Below, piece by piece: positions 1-8,223 of a DNA stretch of 64,000 nt. Below the pieces are notes generated by a model, which was given only the letters and a program-made list of their open reading frames with translations, searched no databases and was not told where the DNA came from. The stretch is taken from assembly GCA_016793115.1 (NCBI GenBank), contig JAEUIN010000401.1, forward strand, positions 1-64,000, read 5' to 3'. Made by a program: the position numbers and the translations under genes. Positions within the stretch are counted from its first letter, which is position 1. The number at the start of each line of letters is the position of its first letter. Origin of the DNA: Planctomycetaceae bacterium (lineage in GTDB: Bacteria; Planctomycetota; Planctomycetia; Pirellulales; PNKZ01).

Positions 1-1458
1 GTAGAGTTCCGGGCGAGCTTCCGACGGATCGCGTCCTTCGGCGAGCCGGCGAGCGATCCGACTCTTAGCCTCCTCAGCCGGACAGCGGCATTCGACGACG
101 AGCAGCTGCGCCCCGGTCGAGCGAGCGGCTTCCGCGGCCGACAGCAGCGAATCCGCATCGAGAAACGACCCGTCGGCGACGACGGATTCCCCTGCGCTAA
201 TCGCCTGCGTGCACCGACGCAACGTTTCATCGTAGACCGCGGCCTTGTTTTCCGCGCTATAGTGCGCGGCCCCGAAAGCGGCGGCATCCCGCGCTGCGCC
301 GAACATCTCCAGTCGGACTTCGTCGGTGCGGATTCGTTGAATCGCCAACTCTTCCGCGAGGGCCGCGGCCAGAGTCGATTTCCCCGTCCCCATCAGCCCG
401 CGCATGACGAACAGAGTCCAGCCACACTCGGGATTGAAACGGGCCGCCGCCTTCAAATAGCCGGCGACCGTCGCCACGCTTCGCTCCCGCTCCGCACCCG
501 CCTGTTGCTCGGCTCGGAGCACCGCCACCTTGCCGCGCACGCAGGCCCGATAGCTCTTGTAAAACGCGATTAACAAATCGTCCAAGTCGACGTCGCATGT
601 CCAACGATACTTTTCGATCACTGCCTCGCCGACGTCGGGCCGACCCAATACGTCGCATTCTACGGCGAGAAAACTAAGCTCGTCGGCGACGTCGATGCGC
701 CGGAATTCGGCGCTGAACTCCACGCAATCGTAGACCGCCGGAATCGTTTCCAGGCAGATATGCTCGGGCCGCAAGTCGCCGTGTCCGTCGACGATCTTGC
801 CGATCCGCACGCGTTCCTCGAACCAGCCGCGATACTCATGGAGAAAGCGGAGTTGATCGCCGTGAATACGACGAATCATCGGCTGCAGATCGGTCGCCGC
901 GGCACGCAGTAGATCGTCGCGATTGGCCCGCACATGGCGCACAATCGAGGCGTGATACGCGCCGGGCTCGATCACCGCGGAGGGCGCGGCGGCGTAGTAG
1001 TCGGCCAAATAACCCGCGAGTCGAGCGATATCGTCGGCGGTCAGGCGATCGTTGCGAATGAGCTCGTCCAGCATTCGTCCGCCGTCGAGGCGGCGCATCT
1101 TGACGACCCAATCCACGATTTCGCCCGAATCGGCCGGATCGGTCGCCGACTCTCGCGGAGCGCCGAAGCGTAGCTCGCCGCCGGAGTCGCGCACGATCGG
1201 CACGACGCCGAGGTAAGCGCCCGCGGCCATGCGGCGATTGAGCCGCAGTTCGTCGTCGCAGGCTCGCCGGCGCGCGTCGAGCGTGGAGAAGTCGAGAAAC
1301 TCGAACTTCACCGGCTTCTTGAGCTTGTAGACGAACCGGTCGCCGAGAAACACAAGCGAGATGTGCGTCTCGACGAGTTCTACGCTCGCGGTTTCGCCCG
1401 CCGGATACGATCCTGCCCGGAGCAGAAACGCTTTGAGTTGATCGATGTTTTCTTTCAT
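1..1458 (-). CDS. Bifunctional APH-like phosphotransferase / P-loop kinase (3' end beyond the window)
   Basis: The frame is open from an ATG at 1458 to the left edge without a stop, so at least 486 residues are visible and the C-terminus is missing. The N-terminal half is an aminoglycoside-phosphotransferase-like kinase fold. It carries the catalytic-loop motif HGDLRPEH at residues 226-233, preceded by a YKLKKPVKF segment typical of this family. The C-terminal half is a gluconate-kinase-like AAA/P-loop domain with Walker A GLMGTGKST at 354-362. Fusions of this layout are known as APH/ATP-binding proteins of unknown substrate, so a small-molecule kinase is likely, but resistance should not be assumed. 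It lies downstream of fusA on the same strand, separated by a terminator. The two-domain assignment is firm; the substrate is unknown. Confidence 0.85.
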   Translation of the reverse strand, partial: MKENIDQLKAFLLRAGSYPAGETASVELVETHISLVFLGDRFVYKLKKPVKFEFLDFSTLDARRRACDDELRLNRRMAAGAYLGVVPIVRDSGGELRFGAPRESATDPADSGEIVDWVVKMRRLDGGRMLDELIRNDRLTADDIARLAGYLADYYAAAPSAVIEPGAYHASIVRHVRANRDDLLRAAATDLQPMIRRIHGDQLRFLHEYRGWFEERVRIGKIVDGHGDLRPEHICLETIPAVYDCVEFSAEFRRIDVADELSFLAVECDVLGRPDVGEAVIEKYRWTCDVDLDDLLIAFYKSYRACVRGKVAVLRAEQQAGAERERSVATVAGYLKAAARFNPECGWTLFVMRGLMGTGKSTLAAALAEELAIQRIRTDEVRLEMFGAARDAAAFGAAHYSAENKAAVYDETLRRCTQAISAGESVVADGSFLDADSLLSAAEAARSTGAQLLVVECRCPAEEAKSRIARRLAEGRDPSEARPELY

Positions 1459-1632
1459 GGCGAAGAAGCATTCACGACGGAGGGCCCGGAGAGCTCGGAG
1501 TTCGCGCAGCGCGGAAGCGATCGGAGCGGGCGTCGGGCCCAGGCCGATGACCTATCTTCTTTCGAGGAACTCCGTTTCTCAGCTGCGACGATTGTACGTC
1601 GCCGACGCCTCTCGGTGAAAAGCATCGCGCGC

Positions 1633-1670
1633 AAAAAAAAGAGCGGGAGCTTTTTAACGGCTCCCGCTCT
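1633..1670 (-). terminator. Rho-independent terminator after fusA
   Basis: A perfect 10-bp stem, GAGCGGGAGC at 1641-1650 and GCTCCCGCTC at 1660-1669, encloses a 9-nt loop. On the minus strand it is followed by a run of eight T (1640-1633). It lies about 50 bp past the fusA stop and separates fusA from the kinase-fusion gene. Confidence 0.9.
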
Positions 1671-1722
1671 TCTCAGTTTTCGAACTTCGTACGACTCCGG
1701 TCGCTTACGCTCCCGTTTCGCG

Positions 1723-3834
1723 TTACTTCGCGCCGACCAGGTCGGCCTTCTTCTTCGCCGCGACGACTTCTTCCTGAATGCTCGCAGGCACCCGGCGGTA
1801 CTTGCTGAACTCCATCGAGAAGGTGCCTTGGCCTTGGGTCATGCTGCGCAGGTCGGTCGAGTAACCGAACAACTGAGCGAGCGGCACTTCGGCTTCGATC
1901 ACCGCCGAGGTGCTGTTCATTTCCGTGCCGATGATCAAACCGCGACGGCTGGTGAGTTCGCCGGCGACCGTTCCTTGGAACGCCGTCGGAACTTCCACTT
2001 CCAGCTTCATCACCGGTTCGAGCAGCACGGGCTTCATCTTCATGAAGTACTCCCGGAAGCACTCTTGCGCGGTGAGTTGGAACGCCATGTCGCTCGAGTC
2101 GACGTCGTGGTACGAGCCGTCTTTGAGGACGACCTGCAGCCCGACGAGCGGGAAGCCGGCGACCGGACCCTTGTTCATGCAGGCCTTGAAGCCCTTCTCG
2201 ACCGAGGGGATGTATTCGCGGGGAATACGACCTTGGACGACTTCGTCGACGAAGATGAACGTTTCGGTCGCGTCTTCGGGCAACACTTCGAGCGTGCCCT
2301 TGATGTGACCGTATTGTCCGGAACCGCCGGTTTGCTTCTTACGCTTGTGGTCGAAGTCGACGTTTTGCGTCGGAGCTTCGCGGTAGCTGACTTTCGGCGC
2401 CCCGACGACGACATCGACCTTGTATTCGCGGCGAATACGTTCGACGTAGATATCGAGGTGCAACTCGCCCATGCCGGCGATCAACGTTTCGGCCGTCTCT
2501 TCGTCGCTGGAGACGCGGAACGTCGGATCTTCCTTCATGAAGCGTTGCAGAGCCTTGGTGAGCTTGTCGCCGCCGTCGCGCTGCGCCGGGGCCACGGACA
2601 TCTTGATGACCGGCTCGGGGACGAACATGTTTTCCAGCGAGCAGTACTTCTGATCGGCGGCGAACGTATCGCCGCTCGCGCAGTCGACGCCCATCACCGC
2701 GACGATGTCGCCGGCTCCGGCCGAATCGACTTCCTCGCGCTTATCGGCGTGCATGCGCACGATGCGGCTGAAGCGTTCCTTCTTAGTCGTACGTTGATTA
2801 ACGTAAGTTTCGCCCTTGGTCATGGTGCCTTGGTAGATACGCATGAACGTGAGCTGGCCGTACGGATCTTCAACGATCTTAAATGCCATCGCCACGAGCG
2901 GCTTCTTGGGGTCCGGTTCGAGCGGGAAAGCCTGCGTCGCGTCGTCCCACTGTTTGGCCTTCACTTCACGATCGAGCGGCGAAGGCAAGAATCGCACGAT
3001 CGCGTCGAGCAGCGGCTGCACACCCTTATTCTTGAAGGCCGAGCCCAAAAACACGGGAGTCAATTCTTGCGCTTGGGTCGCCGTGCGAATCGTCTTATAG
3101 ATCAGATCGAGCGGCACTTCTTCTTCGCCGAGCAGCAACTCCATCATTTCGTCGCTGAACATCGCGAGCGACTCCAGCGTATGCTGACGCGCTTCGGCCG
3201 CTTCGGCCTGTATCGCGGCGGGAATCTCCTCCTCGCGGACCTTCTCGCCCTTGTTGCCGTCGAAGTAGACGGCCTTCCGGCGGATCAAATCGATGACGCC
3301 TTCGAATTTGTCTTCCTTGCCGATCGGCAATTGCATCAGCACGGCGTTCGTGTCGAGCTTTTCGCGCAATTGTTGCACGACGCGGGCGTAATTCGCACCG
3401 GTCCGGTCCATCTTGTTGATGAACGCCAAGCGCGGAACGCGATAGCGTTTCATTTGACGATCGACCGTCATCGACTGGCTTTGCACTCCACCGACCGAAC
3501 ACAACACCAGCACTGCGCCGTCGAGGACGCGGAGCGAGCGTTCCACTTCGACGGTGAAGTCGACGTGTCCCGGAGTGTCGATCAGGTTGATCTTATGCGG
3601 AGCGAGGTGAAGCTCTTCATTTTCCCATTCGACCGTCGTGGCCGCGCTGGTGATCGTGATGCCGCGTTCGCGCTCAAGGTCCATGTAGTCCATGGTCGCG
3701 CCGTCGCCGTCGCCCTTCACTTCGTTGATCTTGTGAATGCGGCCGGCATAGAACAGGATCCGCTCGCTCAAGGTGGTCTTACCCGAGTCGATGTGAGCGG
3801 AGATGCCGATGTTGCGATAGTTGGCGAGGTCCAT
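1723..3834 (-). CDS. fusA: Elongation factor G
   Basis: This 703-residue translational GTPase catalyses ribosomal translocation in the cytosol. The P-loop AHIDSGKTT is at residues 13-21, followed by the switch region RERGITITSAAT, G3 DTPGHVDF and G4 NKMD. Domains II to V run to the C-terminus, so the protein is full length. The start is the ATG at 3834 (MDLANYRNIGIS), with a purine-rich AGAG shortly upstream; an in-frame upstream extension has no family similarity. The variant motifs HIDSGKTT and GRIHKINEVKG resemble mitochondrial EFG1 and the spdEFG1 subgroup of spirochaetes and planctomycetes rather than classical EF-G (HIDAGKTT). It is probably monocistronic, ending at its own terminator. 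Confidence 0.97.
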   Translation of the reverse strand: MDLANYRNIGISAHIDSGKTTLSERILFYAGRIHKINEVKGDGDGATMDYMDLERERGITITSAATTVEWENEELHLAPHKINLIDTPGHVDFTVEVERSLRVLDGAVLVLCSVGGVQSQSMTVDRQMKRYRVPRLAFINKMDRTGANYARVVQQLREKLDTNAVLMQLPIGKEDKFEGVIDLIRRKAVYFDGNKGEKVREEEIPAAIQAEAAEARQHTLESLAMFSDEMMELLLGEEEVPLDLIYKTIRTATQAQELTPVFLGSAFKNKGVQPLLDAIVRFLPSPLDREVKAKQWDDATQAFPLEPDPKKPLVAMAFKIVEDPYGQLTFMRIYQGTMTKGETYVNQRTTKKERFSRIVRMHADKREEVDSAGAGDIVAVMGVDCASGDTFAADQKYCSLENMFVPEPVIKMSVAPAQRDGGDKLTKALQRFMKEDPTFRVSSDEETAETLIAGMGELHLDIYVERIRREYKVDVVVGAPKVSYREAPTQNVDFDHKRKKQTGGSGQYGHIKGTLEVLPEDATETFIFVDEVVQGRIPREYIPSVEKGFKACMNKGPVAGFPLVGLQVVLKDGSYHDVDSSDMAFQLTAQECFREYFMKMKPVLLEPVMKLEVEVPTAFQGTVAGELTSRRGLIIGTEMNSTSAVIEAEVPLAQLFGYSTDLRSMTQGQGTFSMEFSKYRRVPASIQEEVVAAKKKADLVGAK

Positions 3835-4286
3835 GATTTGCTCTCGTCTGGAAACGAACAGTCCTATGAAAAGTGGAAGCGGCGAAACGAGTTGCCGAAT
3901 CGGTCGGCGTCGGGGGCAAACCTGCGAGTCATCGACCAATCGGCGCGACCCGACGCGGAGCGCTACATTGGTACGCCGATCGAAGCCGGTTGGTTCGCAA
4001 ATCCGACGAAGGATCGGCGATCAATGCGAGCGTCGATAGTTTTAGAATCGACGTCGAGGAAAAAGTTCCCGACGATCAACTCAGCCCTCGGCCGGCGGCG
4101 TTCCTGCTCCGGGCCCCGAACGAACGATCGACTTAGAATGATGCGCCGGCCAAGCCGGAAATCCGCATCGCTTCTCCAGTCGGCCGCTCAGGCGTAACGC
4201 GATGTTCGACCATCCTTGCCGCGACGGACGACCGGCGCGGGAAACGCGTGCTCTCCCCAGGGCCGTGCGAGGTGGAAGAGCGGATA

Positions 4287-4368
4287 TTTACGTATCGTAA
4301 ACAAATCCGCCCTCGGGCAAAGGTCAAATCGACCTTAGAGCGTGGGGGCTTACGTAAATTCGACGTAA
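4287..4368. promoter_or_regulatory. Cluster of three dyads, possible operators
   Basis: Three inverted repeats lie within about 80 bp. They are TTTACG-TAT-CGTAAA (4287-4301), AGGTC-AAATC-GACCT (4321-4335), and TTACGT with ACGTAA (4350-4355 and 4363-4368). The first and third share the half-site TTACG/CGTAA, which suggests two sites for one regulator. The target gene could be the Cys-rich pair downstream. The regulator is unknown, and this reading rests on symmetry alone. Confidence 0.4.
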
Positions 4369-4492
4369 AAGTCTCAGACCGATCGGCGGCGATCGGGCAG
4401 TATGGCACGCGGCATGGAGTCGCCTAAGTTATTTGATGCGATGGGGTTATCAATCGGTCCCCCTCGTCGATGGGCGGTGTGGAAGGCCGATT

Positions 4493-4520
4493 TTGCCTTT
4501 CGGCGTCGCATTCCTACAAT
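4493..4520 (+). promoter_or_regulatory. Putative sigma-70 promoter for the Cys-rich exported protein
   Basis: TTGCCT (4493-4498), a 16-bp spacer and TACAAT (4515-4520) make a reasonable housekeeping promoter. Transcription would begin near 4527, which is the A of the ATG, so the message would be leaderless or nearly so. No Shine-Dalgarno sequence is visible, which agrees with this. Confidence 0.5.
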
Positions 4521-4526
4521 TGCGGT

Positions 4527-5024
4527 ATGCGAGCTAAGGTTCACCGAATTCTCGTCGCTGCGACACTTACCGCACTGGTCTTCGGACGAGATGCGGCGGG
4601 TTGCTGCTGCTCGGCGAAAGTCGTCATTGCCGCGCCGCAGGCAACATCGGCGGTGCCGGCCGAGCCGAAGAGTTGCTGCTCGACTAACTCCAACGCCGCG
4701 GCCGTAGCACCGGGCGTCGCCGACGCTGCGACCTCGGAGGGCGAATGTAGCGTAAAGCTCGCAGCGAAATCGCCGCCCAGATGCCTTGAGCGACGACTTG
4801 CGCATTGGAAGTCGTCGTGTTGCTGCGTCAGCCCCACGGAGCAACTTGCGCCGACGCGTTCGATCGCCGTCGCGGTCGTCCACGACGACGTCGCCTCTCC
4901 GATCGCGCTCGCCTATACGGTCGTTCCCAATTCTCAAACGCTGCGTCGCTTGGGACCTGCCGACGAGGCTCTCCGCGCGCCGCAGCCTTCTTTTTCGATT
5001 CTCTACGGAGTGTGGCGGAACTAA
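4527..5024 (+). CDS. Small exported Cys-rich protein, unknown function
   Basis: I do not recognise a family in this 165-residue protein. It opens with a Sec-type signal (MRAKVHRILVAATLTALVFG), directly followed by a CCC triplet. Further cysteine clusters follow (CC and CCC), with Ala-rich spacers. The clustered vicinal cysteines suggest metal or thiol chemistry outside the cytoplasm. A second Cys-rich exported protein lies 81 bp downstream on the same strand, and the two may be co-transcribed. The ATG at 4527 is chosen because it gives a clean signal peptide; an in-frame start at 4470 would put non-signal sequence in front of it. A metal-binding role is inference. Confidence 0.6.
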   Translation: MRAKVHRILVAATLTALVFGRDAAGCCCSAKVVIAAPQATSAVPAEPKSCCSTNSNAAAVAPGVADAATSEGECSVKLAAKSPPRCLERRLAHWKSSCCCVSPTEQLAPTRSIAVAVVHDDVASPIALAYTVVPNSQTLRRLGPADEALRAPQPSFSILYGVWRN

Positions 5025-5105
5025 TTCCTAACCGACCGATCGCCAGCTTGCGTTCGTATCAAGGTTTTGAATTTTGTTTCGTCTCATGATCTAGGAATCG
5101 ATTTT

Positions 5106-5348
5106 ATGAAGCGTTTATCTTTTGTCGCCTTGTTGTTGGGCGCTCCGGTGTTAGCGTCGCTCGGTCTCGTCTCGGCTCAAGCGAGCACCTCGGCGGCTAA
5201 GCCCACCGCGTGCGGCTGCGTCGAGTGCAAATGCCCAAAGTGCGACGGCAAAAAGTGCGAGTGCGCCGATAAGTGCGAGTGCGGCAAGTGCGGTTGCACA
5301 AAGGCCGAGAAGGTCGAGGCCGACGTTAAATCGTGCTGCGCCAAGTAA
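5106..5348 (+). CDS. Exported metallothionein-like Cys-rich protein
   Basis: This 80-residue protein starts with a signal peptide (MKRLSFVALLLGAPVLASLG, cleavage near AQA). About 45 residues follow, dominated by CxC and CxxC units (ACGCVECKCPKCDGKKCEC and onwards), ending in SCCAK. The Cys/Lys pattern resembles metallothioneins, which chelate Zn, Cu or Cd through thiolates, but bacterial metallothioneins are normally cytosolic and this one carries an export signal. AGGAA about 11 bp upstream of the ATG serves as ribosome binding site. It is followed by a strong terminator. That it is a metal-binding protein is likely from composition; the metal and role are unknown. Confidence 0.75.
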   Translation: MKRLSFVALLLGAPVLASLGLVSAQASTSAAKPTACGCVECKCPKCDGKKCECADKCECGKCGCTKAEKVEADVKSCCAK

Positions 5349-5360
5349 GGCCGGTTAATT

Positions 5361-5384
5361 CGACGCGAGTATAAGTTCGCGTCG
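5361..5384. other. Stem-loop downstream of the metallothionein-like gene
   Basis: A perfect 8-bp stem, CGACGCGA (5361-5368) and TCGCGTCG (5377-5384), has an 8-nt loop. It sits between the stop codon and the terminator hairpin and has no T tract of its own. It may protect the 3' end of the transcript. Confidence 0.45.
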
Positions 5385-5393
5385 CGATAGGAA

Positions 5394-5434
5394 GGCCTCG
5401 GCTTGCCGGGTGCAAGCCGAGGCCGATTTTGTTT
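5394..5434 (+). terminator. Rho-independent terminator
   Basis: A perfect 13-bp stem (5394-5406 with 5412-5424; GGCCTCGGCTTGC on the left) has a 5-nt loop and is followed by GATTTTGTTTT. It ends the Cys-rich transcript and lies just before the 3' end of the convergent TPR gene, which it may also serve. Confidence 0.85.
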
Positions 5435-5448
5435 TCCAAACGCCGTTG

Positions 5449-7176
5449 CTAAGCCGCCCTTTCTTTCGCAGGCTTCTTAGCTTCTTTTTTGTCCGCGGGC
5501 TTCTTGTCGACAGGCTGCTTGGCTTTTGTTTTCGCGTCAGGGCGCTTCTCGGCGGTCTTCTGCGGCTCCGGTTTGTCCGGCGTTTGTGCTTCTCGCCATG
5601 GCTTCTTCGCTTCGTAGCTGGCCAGTTCTTTGCGGAGGTGGTCGGCTTCGCTTTTGTCTTCCGCGAACTCGATCGCCTTGACGAGCCACTTCTTCGCGCC
5701 GTTGAAATCGCCGAGCTCGGCATAGGCCGCGCCGAGCGTGCTGAGCATGTGCGGCACCTTGTAGTCGGTGACCTCGCACGCGAGTTCTGCGAGTTCTCTC
5801 GCGCGCTTGCCGTTGCGGAGTTTGTCGTCGGGCGAAGTGCATAGCACCCACGCTAAATTATTGAGCAGACCGGAATCTTTCGGTTCAACCTTGAGCGCCG
5901 CTTCGTAGTCTTCGATCGCGGCTTTTTGTTTGCCCAGGCTCAAGTAGGAATCGCCGCGGAGACGATAGGCTCGCCAATTCGCCGGATCGCGGATCAACAA
6001 TTGCTCAGTTAGATCGATCGTCTCCGCGTGATTCTTGCGATTGTGCTGTAACACGGCGGCTTGCAGCAGAACGTTGCCGTCTTCCGGTTCGATCTTCGCC
6101 AAGCGGTCGAGATCACGAAGTGCCTCGTCGATTTTTTGCTCTTCGATGAGAAACGTAATTCGCGTGCGAAGGGGGCCCGGCGCGTTCGGGAAGCGCTCGA
6201 GCAGGTTGTCGATATCTTTCATCGCCGCCGCCTTGTCACCTTGAGAGTACAGCACTTGGCTGCGCAACAACAATGCTTCGGGCATATCGGGGGTGATCTC
6301 AAGTGCTTCTTTTGCGTCGGCTAAAGCGCTCTTCATGTCTCCGGCAAGCATGTTCACCCGACCACGCTGCAGAATCGCGGCAGGCGAGCGGGGCACGAGG
6401 TCGGCGGCCCGCGTCAGGCTCTCTTTGGCTTCGCCCCATTTCTTTTGGGCGGCCAGCGCAAGTCCGCGGGCTTCATGTGTCGCGGCGTGGGTTGGATCGA
6501 GCTTAAGTGCCGCATCGAAATCGGCGACGGCTTCAGCGGGCTTATCCATGCCGAGCTTAACCGCGGCCCTTAAGCGGAGCGGTTGTGGGTCGCCCGGGTC
6601 CAATTCCACCGCCTGATCCAAATCTTTTAATCGATCTTCCGGTTTGTCGCGGAATGCGCTGTGAATCAGCAGCGCGTCGGCCTTGACGTTGGGTTCGACA
6701 GTCTTGAGAGTCAGCAGCTTTTCAATCATCGTCTTAGCTTGCTTCGGATCGCCGCCGGGAAGCACCTGCAACCGGGCGATGAGCAGATAGGCGTCGGCGA
6801 TTTCCGGATCGTTCTCGACCGCTTCGCTCAAATCGCCGACGGCGGCGACGCGCATCTGCGCGATCAAGGCGTTCGGAGCGCGTGTCTCAAGCACCCCCTT
6901 CGCGACGGTTTCGCCGCGTTGATAATAGGTAGAAGCCAACAACTTCTTGGCGAACTTGGTGTTTTCCTCGTTCAGACCTTTCTCGAGAGCGCTCTTGCTG
7001 AGCTTGATAATCGCGTCAAGGTCGCCGATCGATTTGGCGTCGATGCGCGCTTCGAGGGCGCGATCAAGGTCCGCTTGTCCCTTGTCCGCCTCGGCAGCAG
7101 CTAGAAACTGCGCCGATATTGCAAACAAAACAGACGCCGCGAACGGCGCGACGATTATCCGTAAGGTCACGAACAT
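5449..7176 (-). CDS. Exported TPR-repeat protein
   Basis: This 575-residue protein has an N-terminal signal peptide (MFVTLRIIVAPFAASVLFAISAQ...AAA). About a dozen tetratricopeptide repeats follow over residues 30-515, recognisable by A..G...... .G....A...... .A......P patterns such as 'ALKLDPTHAATHEARGLALA'. The C-terminal 50 residues are a low-complexity Lys/Pro/Ala/Asp tail. TPR solenoids act as protein-protein scaffolds, and this one is likely periplasmic. The gene follows a lipoprotein gene on the same strand after 58 bp, so the pair is probably one operon. The specific partner is unknown. Confidence 0.85.
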   Translation of the reverse strand: MFVTLRIIVAPFAASVLFAISAQFLAAAEADKGQADLDRALEARIDAKSIGDLDAIIKLSKSALEKGLNEENTKFAKKLLASTYYQRGETVAKGVLETRAPNALIAQMRVAAVGDLSEAVENDPEIADAYLLIARLQVLPGGDPKQAKTMIEKLLTLKTVEPNVKADALLIHSAFRDKPEDRLKDLDQAVELDPGDPQPLRLRAAVKLGMDKPAEAVADFDAALKLDPTHAATHEARGLALAAQKKWGEAKESLTRAADLVPRSPAAILQRGRVNMLAGDMKSALADAKEALEITPDMPEALLLRSQVLYSQGDKAAAMKDIDNLLERFPNAPGPLRTRITFLIEEQKIDEALRDLDRLAKIEPEDGNVLLQAAVLQHNRKNHAETIDLTEQLLIRDPANWRAYRLRGDSYLSLGKQKAAIEDYEAALKVEPKDSGLLNNLAWVLCTSPDDKLRNGKRARELAELACEVTDYKVPHMLSTLGAAYAELGDFNGAKKWLVKAIEFAEDKSEADHLRKELASYEAKKPWREAQTPDKPEPQKTAEKRPDAKTKAKQPVDKKPADKKEAKKPAKERAA

Positions 7177-7234
7177 AAGAGGATCCTTCCGATTGGGGCC
7201 GGTTCGAGTGTTCGACCGGCGGATGGATGTATTG

Positions 7235-8074
7235 CTAAGAGCCGAAGGGATTCACCGCCGGTTGGGCCGGCGGCGGCGCTGCGGTTCCTCGCGCGACTTC
7301 GATCGTCCCCGCAGCGGCACGTGCGGACTCGAGCAACTGCTTATAGTCGAGGGAGGCAGAGCAAACACGCCAACCGATGAAGACTTGATGGCCGGGGACT
7401 TCAATGGCTTGCAGAAGCAGCGTCCCCGGAATCTCTGAAGCAATGTTGCCCTTCACTTCGAATAACTGAGTCATGTCCACTTGCAGTTCCCACACCGGCC
7501 GAGTCACGCTTGCTTTGGGTGTGGGCAAGTTTTTCAGTCGCCATGCGACGGCGGCCGGTGCCCCGACCTTCCCTTGGACGGCTAGTTCCAAGTCGCCGGC
7601 ATATTTGTTTCGAACCGTGGTAGCTTCCTCCTTCGAAGCGACAGGGACGACGCCGAGATAGAAATAGAAGGGACGTTGGCCCGCGCCCGACATGCCGAAT
7701 TGTTCGAGCGTTACTTGATAGCCAGGGGGCGCGACGAGCGGCGGCGGCGGCTTTAGGCGAGCGTCAGGCATCGGTTCGTTGGGATTGTCGGGCAGCGCGG
7801 CCCCGTCGCTCAATACGACTAGATTTTGAAATAGCGTCGGCACCCGCATCGTCACCACAAGATTCGGACTCTGAGGATTGATGGCGAACGGCGGGCGGAG
7901 TGTGACGAACTGGTTCTCCAGCTTGAGCCGATCGATGCTCTGCTCCATTCGCGATTCGTAGTCGCCCACTCCGCATCCGGCGGACAGGACTACCGGGAGC
8001 AGCACGGTAAACATCTGCGGCGCGAGCGAGAAGCGGCGAACGTTCGGCGAAAGCTGTGGAGGAAACGACATCAT
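7235..8074 (-). CDS. Putative lipoprotein, planctomycete unknown
   Basis: The protein has about 279 residues. A lipobox, LSAGC, follows a hydrophobic stretch (MFTVLLPVVLSAGC), so it is probably lipid-anchored outside the inner membrane. The rest has no domain I recognise; it contains Pro-rich segments (PPPPLVAPPGY) and a C-terminal tail rich in Ala and Pro. The start is uncertain: ATGs at 8104, 8074, 8071 and 8014 all keep the lipobox. I chose 8074 because it gives a short Arg-containing n-region. It lies 58 bp upstream of the TPR protein and may assemble with it. Confidence 0.75.
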   Translation of the reverse strand: MMSFPPQLSPNVRRFSLAPQMFTVLLPVVLSAGCGVGDYESRMEQSIDRLKLENQFVTLRPPFAINPQSPNLVVTMRVPTLFQNLVVLSDGAALPDNPNEPMPDARLKPPPPLVAPPGYQVTLEQFGMSGAGQRPFYFYLGVVPVASKEEATTVRNKYAGDLELAVQGKVGAPAAVAWRLKNLPTPKASVTRPVWELQVDMTQLFEVKGNIASEIPGTLLLQAIEVPGHQVFIGWRVCSASLDYKQLLESARAAAGTIEVARGTAAPPPAQPAVNPFGS

Positions 8075-8223
8075 GAGGTGGCCGGAAATGGGAAACAGGG
8101 GCAAAACGGGCTTGAGACGATTGTGGAATGGGGGGGAGGGAGTGTCAAGGAAAGGCCGGTTTTACCAAGTCTCATTGCCAAAGTGACATCGGAATCGCGT
8201 CCAGGAATAAGACGAGACTCAAG

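Larger units (their letters stand above)
3835..4526. other. Long intergenic region with clustered dyads
   Basis: No frame in this 690-bp stretch has coding character; the open frames here are arginine-rich and match nothing I know. It separates fusA (minus) from a Cys-rich protein (plus) and so should hold both promoters. Several short palindromes lie between 4287 and 4368 and a promoter-like pair at 4493-4520; these are listed separately. Confidence 0.6.

Noticed and set aside
1363..4197. A 944-codon open frame on the plus strand covering fusA
   Set aside because: It runs antisense to fusA and owes its openness to the high-GC codon pattern of the gene. It is rich in Arg and His, with no family signature.
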